Assembly (NCBI GenBank): GCA_905215765.1
Contig: CAJMRP010000038.1
Span: 1-16,639 of the forward strand
From: an uncultured bacterium
Lineage (GTDB): Bacteria; Actinomycetota; Coriobacteriia; Coriobacteriales; Coriobacteriaceae
Direction: 5' to 3'
Length of the DNA stretch: 16,639 nucleotides
The notes beneath the pieces are model-generated. The model was not told where the DNA came from, did not search any database, and was given only the letters and a program-made list of their open reading frames with translations. This document shows, piece after piece, positions 1-5,884 of the stretch. How positions within the stretch are numbered: the first letter of the stretch is position 1; the number at the start of each line of letters is the position of its first letter. The translations under genes were made by a program, and so were the position numbers.

Positions 1-606
1 CACCACCGGCTCGGCATCGCAGTCGAGCGCCAACACCAGCGAGCGCGCCACGCGGTCGAGCAGCACCTCGCCGGCACCGAGCGCCTGCACGATTAGCACG
101 CTATCCACGTTGGAGCAGAGCACCTGGCGCTCTCCGCGGGCACGGCCGCGCCAACGCTCAAAGCTCGTACGGCGCGGCAGCACGCACTCAATCACGCCCA
201 TATCGTGCCCGGGAGCGCGGCGCACCGCCACACGGTCTCCCACGGCAGGCAGTAGGACCTCATCCTCGCCGCGCGATTTGGCAAACCCCACGGCATGCTC
301 GGCGCGAAAGGTGTCGTCGGCAGTCGCCACCAGCGGAAACCCGCGATCCAAGCGCACCACGGCGCCAAGCTGCATCTGCGCGGGCTCCTCGGTATGTGCG
401 CAGAAATCATCAAAGGCAGTCTGCTGGGTTTCATCGACCGGCAGGTCATCAAACGCCGGAACGTCCTGCAGCGCGTCAAGTCCCGGTACGCTTGCCAGCA
501 GCTCCTCGGCAGACGCGGGGGCCTCGGTCGCAAGCTTCCGACGACGATCGCGCTTAGCCCGCGCCCCCGTCGTCTTTTTCTTCGCCTTAGCCTTAGCCTT
601 GCCCAC
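1..606 (-). CDS. rsgA: Ribosome small-subunit-dependent GTPase A (RsgA), N-terminal part, cut by window edge
   Basis: RsgA (YjeQ) is a circularly permuted GTPase that acts late in 30S subunit maturation in the cytoplasm. The visible 202 codons hold a lysine/arginine-rich tail (residues 1-24), an acidic linker, and the OB-fold domain (about 77-165) with GDRVAVR at 123-129 and the conserved run through LPRRTSFER at 143-151. NVDSVLIV (166-173) and LLDRVARSLVLAL (182-194) then begin the GTPase domain. The G motifs and zinc knuckle lie beyond the left edge. I chose a GTG start at 606 because GGGAGG sits 5 nt upstream; longer ATG-initiated frames here are in other frames. The tail before the OB domain is longer than in typical RsgA. 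It is codirectional with the Ca2+-ATPase but separated from it by a terminator. Family identity is fairly sure from the OB and NVD block; the GTPase core cannot be seen. Confidence 0.87.
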   Translation of the reverse strand, partial: MGKAKAKAKKKTTGARAKRDRRRKLATEAPASAEELLASVPGLDALQDVPAFDDLPVDETQQTAFDDFCAHTEEPAQMQLGAVVRLDRGFPLVATADDTFRAEHAVGFAKSRGEDEVLLPAVGDRVAVRRAPGHDMGVIECVLPRRTSFERWRGRARGERQVLCSNVDSVLIVQALGAGEVLLDRVARSLVLALDCDAEPVV

Positions 607-644
607 AAGCGCCTCCCAGCACCATAAATCACAACTGAGCAGGT

Positions 645-674
645 ATTTTAAATCAAAAAGAGCTGGCCGGGCAA
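645..674 (-). promoter_or_regulatory. Candidate rsgA promoter
   Basis: On the minus strand a -10-like TAAAAT (650-645) lies 18 nt downstream of a -35-like TTGCCC (674-669), giving a start near 638 and a leader of about 30 nt that includes the GGGAGG ribosome binding site. The -35 falls inside the second half of the upstream terminator region. Found by eye; the -35 is only a partial match. Confidence 0.4.
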
Positions 675-694
675 AGCCCTAAATCAAAAAGAGC
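650..694. repeat. 14-bp direct repeat (terminator tail)
   Basis: AAATCAAAAAGAGC occurs at 650-663 and again at 681-694, exactly 31 bp apart. On the minus strand each copy supplies a U-tract after a hairpin. The arrangement suggests tandem terminator tails rather than a mobile element. Confidence 0.7.
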
Positions 695-720
695 CGGTCG
701 AGCAAACGCTCGATCGGCTC
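681..720 (-). terminator. Rho-independent terminator downstream of the Ca2+-ATPase gene
   Basis: Read on the minus strand, a 13-bp stem (720-708 with 703-691, one G-T pair) closes a GTTT loop and is followed directly by TTTTTGATTT. It lies about 160 nt past the ATPase stop and just before rsgA, so it should separate the two transcripts. The 14-nt run GCTCTTTTTGATTT at its end is repeated 31 nt further on (663-650), after a smaller GGGC-TTT-GCCC hairpin, as if the terminator tail had been duplicated. Confidence 0.8.
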
Positions 721-751
721 ACAAACTTTCCCTCAGCCCTTTTCATCCGCA

Positions 752-867
752 CGGGAGAAAAGCCAGCAAAGCCACCGCAGGGCCCGCCCCGGAAGCCCTT
801 TCTCCCGAACGATCCCGCAGCGCAAAGCGCGAGGACCAGTGAGGGAGAAAGGGCGTGGGGCGGGCCC
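752..867. repeat. Long GC-rich inverted repeat with a third competing arm
   Basis: Arms at 780-806 and 843-867 share GGGCCCGCCCC and CCCTTTCTCCC as reverse complements, with only a short central mismatch. The 36-nt loop contains a small GCGC-AAA-GCGC hairpin (820-830). A third segment (752-764, CGGGAGAAAAGCC on the plus strand) repeats the GGGAGAAA core in the same sense as the 843-867 arm, so it can pair with the 795-806 arm instead. It lies between the ATPase stop (879) and its terminator (681-720), in the 3' untranslated region of the ATPase transcript. No U-tract follows it directly. Role unknown: 3'-end stabilising structure, extragenic palindrome or small RNA are all possible. Confidence 0.7.
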
Positions 868-878
868 GGACAGGTACG

Positions 879-3560
879 TTACTCCTTCTCGACCGCGCGC
901 ATGATCGCCTTGTAGATCTCCATCAGCGGGATGATCAGGAAGGCCAGGCCCAGCGCGGCAAGAACGCCCTTGAGCTCAAGCGTCACGGGGCCAAAGAACA
1001 TCTCGGCAAGCGTCGGCTGCACGGTCACGATCACCGTCAGCACCAGTGCCAGCGCGGCGGAAGCCCACAGCCACTTGTTCTGCTTCTTCATGGTGAACAG
1101 CGACGCACGACGGCTGCGCATATTGAAGCAGTGGAAAATCTCGACCATGTTGAGCGTGATGAACGCCATCATCACGCCTTCCTCGTCAGCATTGCCGGCG
1201 ATCATATCGGCGATGTGGATGTAGCCCATGTCAAAGTACACGCCCACAAAGAAGCTCGCCAGCACCAGCACGGTGATGATTAGGCCCTGGACCACGCAGT
1301 CCAGACCCATATGTCCGGCAAAGACACCGTCCTTGGCGTTGCGCGGCTTGCGCTTCATGATGTCGCCCTCGGCGTCCTCCATGCCCAGCGCGAGCGCGGG
1401 GAAGCAATCGGTGACCAGGTTCACCCACAGCAGCTGCACCGGCTGGAAGATGGTAAAGCCGATGAGCGTGGCGATGAATACCGAGAAGACCTCGGCAAGG
1501 TTGGCCGAAAGCAGGAACTGAATGACCTTGCGGATGTTGTCGTAGATGCGACGGCCCTCTTCGCAGGCACCGATGATGGTGGCGAAATTGTCGTCGGCAA
1601 GCACCATGTCGGCGACGTTCTTGGTGACATCGGTACCGGTGATGCCCATGCCAACGCCGATGTCGGCGCGCTTGATGGACGGGGCGTCGTTGACGCCGTC
1701 GCCCGTCATGGCCACGATCTGGTCGCGCGACTTCCAAGCCTCGACGATGCGGGTCTTATGCTCGGGCTGGACGCGGGCGTACACGCCGTAATCCTCGATG
1801 TGCGCGTCGAGCTCCTCGTCGCTCATGCGATCGAGGTCGGCACCGGTGATGGCATGGCTGCGATCGGTGACGATTCCCAGCTGCTTGGCAATGGCCACGG
1901 CGGTGTCGATATGGTCACCCGTGATCATGACGGTGCGGATACCGGCGTCGTGCGCCTCGCGGATGGCGTCGGCGACCTCGGGTCGGACCGGGTCAATCAT
2001 GCCGGACAGGCCGCAGAAGACCAGGTCGTGCTCAAGCGCAGCGGGGCTGCAGTCGGCGGGAACCTCGGTGTAGGTGCGGCTCGCCAGCGCCAGCACGCGC
2101 AGGGCCTCGTCAGCCATGGCCTTGTTGGCTGCCACGAGCTCGGCACGACGCTCCTCAGTCAGCGGCACAACCTTATCGCCCTCGTAGATATGGGTGCACA
2201 GGCCAATCACCACGTCGGGCGCGCCCTTGGTGTACTGCTCGTACTCGCCGTCCAGGGTCTCGACGACCACGGACATCATCTTACGGCCCGAGTCGAACGG
2301 GGCCTCGCCCACGCGCGGATGCTCGGCAGTCAGGCCGGTGAGCCCCGCCTTGCCGGCGTCGTTGACGAGCGCGCACTCGGTCGGCTCGCCCACGGCCTCG
2401 CCCAGCTCCTCGTCCCACTGGGCATCGGAGCACAGCGCCATGCCGGCCAAGAACTTCTCCTTGGGCGCAGCGAGCTCGTGCTTGACGACGGTCATCTTGT
2501 TCTGGGTAAGGGTACCGGTCTTGTCGGAGCAGATGGTCTGCGTGCAGCCGAGCGTCTCGACAGCAGAAAGCTTGCGGATAATCGCCTGGCGCTTGGCCAT
2601 CTTGGTCACGCCGAGCGAAAGAACGATGGTCACGACGGCGACCAGGCCCTCGGGGATGGCGGCGACGGCGAGCGAGACGGCAACCATAAAGGTGTCGAGC
2701 AGGGCAGTCGGGTCAGTAAGAACGTTGCCCACGCCGTGACGGATGATGTCAACGCCAAAGATGACGATGCAGATGACGATAACCATGATGGTAAGGATGC
2801 GGCTGAGCTCGGCGAGCTTCACCTGCAACGGCGTGAGCTCTTCCTTGGCCTCGGCCAGGGCGCCGGCAATCTTGCCCATCTCGGTGTTCATACCGGTACC
2901 GACCACGACGGCGCGACCGCGACCGTACACCACGGTGGAACCCATATAGCACATGTTCTTGCGGTCGCCGAGCGGCACGTCGTCGGTGCCCGCGGCGAGC
3001 TCAATCACGTTGGTGTGCTTCTCAACCGGCACGGACTCGCCAGTCAGTGCAGCCTCTTCGATCTTCATCGTGGCGCTCTCGAGGACGCGGCAGTCGGCCG
3101 GGACGGAGTCGCCCGCCTCGAGCATGATCACGTCGCCGGGCACGAGCTCGGCGCTCGGCAGGTGCACGAGCTTGCCGTCGCGCAGCACCTTGGACTGCGC
3201 CGCGCTCATCTCTTGCAGGGCTTCGAGGGCCTCCTCGCTTTTAGCCTCCTGGACCACGCCCAGCACCGAGTTGACGATAACGACGAACATGATGATGGCG
3301 ACATCGGCAAAGTCCGCCTCGCCCTTGACCATGCCCGTGAGTGCACTGATGACGGCGGCAACGATCAGCATGATGACCATGGGATCGGCCATCTGCTCAA
3401 AGAAGCGCTTCCACAACGGCGTCTTCTCGGCTTCCTCGAGCTTGTTAGGGCCTGTCTTGGCGAGGCGCGACGACGCCTCGTCGTTGCTCAGGCCGAGGTT
3501 CTCATCGACACCTTGGTCGCTGAGTACCTCCGCTGCGGCGGACAGGTATTCCTTTTGCAT
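879..3560 (-). CDS. P-type Ca2+-transporting ATPase (P2A/SERCA type)
   Basis: An integral membrane pump predicted to export Ca2+ using ATP through an aspartyl-phosphate intermediate. It has 893 residues, the usual length for a bacterial P2A pump. In order: cation ATPase N-terminal domain (about 5-75), actuator domain with TGES (173-176), M4 with PEGL (303-306), phosphorylation site DKTGTLT (Asp346), nucleotide-binding KGAP (445-448), MITGD (545-549), hinge TGDGVNDAP (619-627), and a C-terminal membrane bundle M5-M10. The residues matching the SERCA Ca2+ ligands are all visible: Glu304 in M4, Asn687 and Glu690 in M5, Asn714, Thr717 and Asp718 in M6, and Glu807 in M8. Many bacterial homologues lack part of site I, so two-ion transport is plausible here. 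The ATG at 3560 follows AGGAGGGG, which is embedded in a structured leader. The large ORF on the opposite strand is a shadow. Family identity is certain; Ca2+ specificity is inferred from ligands. Confidence 0.97.
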   Translation of the reverse strand: MQKEYLSAAAEVLSDQGVDENLGLSNDEASSRLAKTGPNKLEEAEKTPLWKRFFEQMADPMVIMLIVAAVISALTGMVKGEADFADVAIIMFVVIVNSVLGVVQEAKSEEALEALQEMSAAQSKVLRDGKLVHLPSAELVPGDVIMLEAGDSVPADCRVLESATMKIEEAALTGESVPVEKHTNVIELAAGTDDVPLGDRKNMCYMGSTVVYGRGRAVVVGTGMNTEMGKIAGALAEAKEELTPLQVKLAELSRILTIMVIVICIVIFGVDIIRHGVGNVLTDPTALLDTFMVAVSLAVAAIPEGLVAVVTIVLSLGVTKMAKRQAIIRKLSAVETLGCTQTICSDKTGTLTQNKMTVVKHELAAPKEKFLAGMALCSDAQWDEELGEAVGEPTECALVNDAGKAGLTGLTAEHPRVGEAPFDSGRKMMSVVVETLDGEYEQYTKGAPDVVIGLCTHIYEGDKVVPLTEERRAELVAANKAMADEALRVLALASRTYTEVPADCSPAALEHDLVFCGLSGMIDPVRPEVADAIREAHDAGIRTVMITGDHIDTAVAIAKQLGIVTDRSHAITGADLDRMSDEELDAHIEDYGVYARVQPEHKTRIVEAWKSRDQIVAMTGDGVNDAPSIKRADIGVGMGITGTDVTKNVADMVLADDNFATIIGACEEGRRIYDNIRKVIQFLLSANLAEVFSVFIATLIGFTIFQPVQLLWVNLVTDCFPALALGMEDAEGDIMKRKPRNAKDGVFAGHMGLDCVVQGLIITVLVLASFFVGVYFDMGYIHIADMIAGNADEEGVMMAFITLNMVEIFHCFNMRSRRASLFTMKKQNKWLWASAALALVLTVIVTVQPTLAEMFFGPVTLELKGVLAALGLAFLIIPLMEIYKAIMRAVEKE

Positions 3561-3672
3561 ATAGAATCCCCTCCTGGGATTCGGGCCACTCAGCAGATTG
3601 ATGCCCGATCATAATTCCCAGGAGAAGGGCAAGGGCTCATCAAGGCTGCCGTGCTGAGCGGCAGTTGATAGT
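3561..3672 (-). promoter_or_regulatory. Structured 5' leader of the Ca2+-ATPase gene, possible riboswitch-like switch
   Basis: On the minus-strand transcript: P1 is CUGCCG-CUCAGCA-CGGCAG (3664-3646), a perfect 6-bp stem. Its 7-nt loop is fully complementary to UGCUGAG at 3595-3589. P2 pairs UUGAUG(AG)CCC (3643-3633) with GGGCAUCAA (3606-3598); its loop carries CUCCUGGGA (3624-3616), complementary over 9 nt to UCCCAGGAG (3579-3571), which contains the Shine-Dalgarno sequence. P3, GAAUCCC-AGGAG-GGGAUUC (3582-3564), would instead present the Shine-Dalgarno in a 5-nt loop. P3 and the P2-loop pairing are mutually exclusive. This looks like translational control. I do not recognise a known riboswitch; the yybP-ykoY (Mn2+) class, which does control such pumps, is not evident. 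Pairings are direct from sequence, function is inference. Confidence 0.6.
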
Positions 3673-3678
3673 GGAGCT

Positions 3679-3708
3679 ATGGTACCCCAAAGCGGCGCGT
3701 CTAGCCAA
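3679..3708 (-). promoter_or_regulatory. Candidate promoter of the Ca2+-ATPase gene
   Basis: TTGGCT (3708-3703) and TACCAT (3684-3679) are spaced by 18 nt on the minus strand. The predicted start near 3672 falls just before the first hairpin of the structured leader, which is the main reason to favour it. Both hexamers are imperfect. Confidence 0.4.
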
Positions 3709-3908
3709 AACATTCCAATTGGAAGCACGGCTCGAGTGCAACGATGCAGACCGTGTGATGCTCAACATTGATAAAACGTTTTTTCTTCGGCGCATCGTCA
3801 AACTGAAATATCGCCCAGATAGCAGCGGTCAGAGCGGTTGGTAAAGATTTTTCATATACCGTTTTTACCGCAGAAAATGAACTTCTAATTCGGCATACGG
3901 TCGATTTT
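3709..3908. other. Divergent intergenic region between the Ca2+-ATPase and pyk genes
   Basis: This stretch is clearly more AT-rich than its surroundings and holds no convincing gene; a 75-codon minus-strand frame (3928-3701) has no recognisable product and no good ribosome binding site. It contains a perfect 12-bp palindrome TTCCAATTGGAA (3713-3724) just upstream of the candidate ATPase -35, and AAAACGTTTT (3773-3782). Either could be an operator, but neither matches a consensus I can name. Confidence 0.5.
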
Positions 3909-3939
3909 TTGGGGTATTCGGTCGGCATTTCGTTATAAT
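3909..3939 (+). promoter_or_regulatory. pyk promoter
   Basis: A consensus -10 TATAAT (3934-3939) lies in AT-rich DNA 63 nt before the pyk start. The best -35 is TTGGGG (3909-3914) with a long 19-nt spacer, so the -35 is uncertain and activation may be needed. The predicted leader is about 57 nt long. Confidence 0.6.
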
Positions 3940-4002
3940 CATCTCAGTTTTATTTCTTATGGTTTATCTATCAGCGCAAGACGATGTCAGATGGAGGTCT
4001 GA

Positions 4003-5463
4003 ATGTACAAGCGCACCAAGATTGTATGCACCATGGGTCCCGCCTGCGATAGCGACGAGACCATCCGTGAGATGATCAAGGCGGGCATGAACGTCGCCCG
4101 TTTTAACTTCTCGCACGGATCCTACGACGAGCACCACGGTCGCATCGAGCGCGTCCGTCGTATTTCCAAGGAGCTCGGTCTGCCCGTCGGCATTCTGCTC
4201 GACACCAAGGGCCCCGAGGTCCGCACCGGCCTTCTGGTCGATGGCAAGAAGGTTGCCGTCAAGACCGGCGATAAGATCGTCGTCACCGCTCAGCCCACGT
4301 CCGAGGATTTCCACGGCACCTCTGAGCACATCTCCCTCGACTACCTGGCTCTGCCCTCCGAGGTCGAGAAGGGCTCCCTGATCCTGATCGATGACGGTCT
4401 GGTTGCCCTCGAGGTCGAGTCCGTCGACGGCCAGGACATGACCTGCGTCGTCAAGAATGACGGCCTGATCGGCGAGCGCAAGGGCGTCAACATGCCCAAC
4501 GTCAACATCTCGCTGCCCGCCATCACCGAGCGCGATCGTCAGGACATCCTCTTTGGCCTGACCGAGAACATCGACTACATCGCCGCTTCCTTCATCCGTG
4601 ACGGCGAGTCCGTCCGCGGCATCCGCGAGCTTTGCCGCGAGAACGGTGGCGAGCACGTGACGATCTTCCCGAAGATCGAGTGCGCCCTGGGCGTCGAGAA
4701 CTTCGACGAGATCCTCGAGGCTTCCGACGGCATCATGGTCGCCCGTGGCGACCTGGGCATCGAGATCAAGCCCGAGCTCGTTCCGCACATCCAGAAGGAG
4801 ATCATCGCTAAGTGCAACGCGGCCTATAAGCCCGTCATCACCGCCACGCAGATGCTCGACTCCATGCAGCAGAACCCACGCCCGACGCGCGCCGAGGTTG
4901 CCGACGTTGCTAACGCCATTTACGACGGCACCGACGCCGTTATGCTCTCCGGCGAGTCCGCTGCCGGCAAGTACCCGGTCGAGGCCGTCAAGATGCAGGC
5001 CAGCATCGCTCTCGAGACCGAGAAGTACCTCCCGGCTCACGCTCCGCTAGAGGTTCCGGCTGACGCTCACGGCACCCGCGTCGTCAACAACGTTGTGGGT
5101 ATGTCCGCTGTGAACATGGCCACCACCGTTGGCGCCAAGTGCATCACCGTGCCGACGACCACTGGTCGTACTGCCCGCCTGATCTCGCACTTCCGTCCCA
5201 ACATGCCGATCTGCGCGTTCTCCCGCCACGAGTGGGCCGTCCAGCAGATGATCATGTACTGGGGCGTCATCCCGCACCAGGCAGAGATTACCCAGGGCAC
5301 CGTCAACGGCACGATCGTCAAGGCGATCGAGACCGCTAAGGAGCTCGGCTACGTCAAGACTGGCGATTTGACCGTCGCTACCGCCGGCGATCCCCGCATG
5401 AGCGTCCAGCTCGAGGACAAGGTCTCCTCGACCAACGTCGCTTACGTCGCTCAGGTGCGCTAA
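4003..5463 (+). CDS. pyk: Pyruvate kinase
   Basis: Catalyses the last step of glycolysis, phosphoenolpyruvate + ADP to pyruvate + ATP, in the cytoplasm, usually as a tetramer. All 486 residues of a bacterial enzyme are present. N-terminal RTKIVCTMGP (4-13) and NVARFNFSHG (30-39) belong to the A domain; DTKGPEVRTG (67-76) contributes K+ and Mg2+ binding and leads into the B domain (about 70-170). Catalytic Lys224 and metal ligand Glu226 lie in FPKIE; RGDLGIE (248-254) carries the second metal ligand Asp250; TATQMLDSM (280-288) follows. Residues about 355-486 form the C-terminal allosteric domain. The glutamate in GPE (Glu72) marks the K+-dependent class, whereas K+-independent enzymes carry lysine there. 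GGAGG lies 6 nt before the ATG. It is monocistronic: own promoter and strong terminator. Codon use is strongly biased, as expected for a highly expressed gene. Confidence 0.98.
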   Translation: MYKRTKIVCTMGPACDSDETIREMIKAGMNVARFNFSHGSYDEHHGRIERVRRISKELGLPVGILLDTKGPEVRTGLLVDGKKVAVKTGDKIVVTAQPTSEDFHGTSEHISLDYLALPSEVEKGSLILIDDGLVALEVESVDGQDMTCVVKNDGLIGERKGVNMPNVNISLPAITERDRQDILFGLTENIDYIAASFIRDGESVRGIRELCRENGGEHVTIFPKIECALGVENFDEILEASDGIMVARGDLGIEIKPELVPHIQKEIIAKCNAAYKPVITATQMLDSMQQNPRPTRAEVADVANAIYDGTDAVMLSGESAAGKYPVEAVKMQASIALETEKYLPAHAPLEVPADAHGTRVVNNVVGMSAVNMATTVGAKCITVPTTTGRTARLISHFRPNMPICAFSRHEWAVQQMIMYWGVIPHQAEITQGTVNGTIVKAIETAKELGYVKTGDLTVATAGDPRMSVQLEDKVSSTNVAYVAQVR

Positions 5464-5491
5464 ATCGCACTTGCAAGCAGATTTGCATTGC

Positions 5492-5528
5492 AAAGGGCCC
5501 GGAAGGCATTGCCTTCCGGGCCCTTTTT
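5492..5528 (+). terminator. Strong rho-independent terminator of pyk
   Basis: A perfect 16-bp stem (5492-5507 with 5511-5526) closes a 3-nt ATT loop and runs into TTTTT, 28 nt after the pyk stop. Confidence 0.95.
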
Positions 5529-5708
5529 CTGTGCACCGATGCCTACCGCACGGCATGGCACGCACCCATTTCATTACCAAAAGCGCGAAATCCACCCTTC
5601 GATGCCCAAAAAATAAAGCCCCAAGCGCTAAAAGTGTTCGCCCGGTGGAAAACCCACACCTCACGCAGGGCTGATAAATCGTTTTAGCAAAGTCCAAATC
5701 GACCGCGT
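5529..5708. other. Intergenic stretch with no gene seen
   Basis: Between the pyk terminator and the 5709-5838 inverted repeat I see no supported coding frame, RNA gene or known regulatory motif. Short frames on both strands lack ribosome binding sites and recognisable sequence. Confidence 0.5.
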
Positions 5709-5838
5709 TTTCGGAAGTGCGGGGAAAAATTGCTTGCCTCCGAGCACAAGCCCTTTTATTTCAACAAAACCCCTGATAAATTTGGTTCAAATACCGCTTG
5801 TGCTTTGCCTGTTTGTCTTTTTCCCCGCACTTCCGAAA
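5709..5838. repeat. 130-bp element bounded by perfect 21-bp inverted repeats
   Basis: TTTCGGAAGTGCGGGGAAAA plus A at 5709-5729 is the exact reverse complement of 5818-5838. Nested inside, AGCACAAGC (5743-5751) is the reverse complement of GCTTGTGCT (5796-5804), so the whole element can fold as a long cruciform or hairpin. The interior is AT-rich and has no ORF of note. I see no target-site duplication. The right arm ends 46 bp before the ATG of the AbiEi-like gene. AbiEi-type antitoxins are known to repress their own promoters through long inverted repeats, so an operator pair is one reading; a small non-autonomous mobile element is the other. Confidence 0.85.
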
Positions 5839-5884
5839 CCGATAGCTTTTCTAGCCCAAACTACGCCCAAACGATCGGATCGCT

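Noticed and set aside
1311..3614. A 767-codon plus-strand ORF opposite the Ca2+-ATPase
   Set aside because: It is the complement of a clear P-type ATPase in GC-rich DNA; its His/Asp/Gly/Leu-rich translation has no recognisable motif.
3561..3672. Assignment of the ATPase leader to the yybP-ykoY or M-box class
   Set aside because: I could not find the conserved internal loops of either class by eye; a covariance-model search would decide.
3701..3928. A 75-codon minus-strand ORF in the ATPase-pyk intergenic region
   Set aside because: No ribosome binding site or recognisable sequence, and it overlaps the candidate ATPase promoter; base composition is that of regulatory DNA.
3709..3933. TTCCAATTGGAA (3713-3724) and repeated ATTCGG-type motifs as named operators
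   Set aside because: They are palindromic or repetitive but match no regulator consensus that I can name, so they are only mentioned in the intergenic entry.
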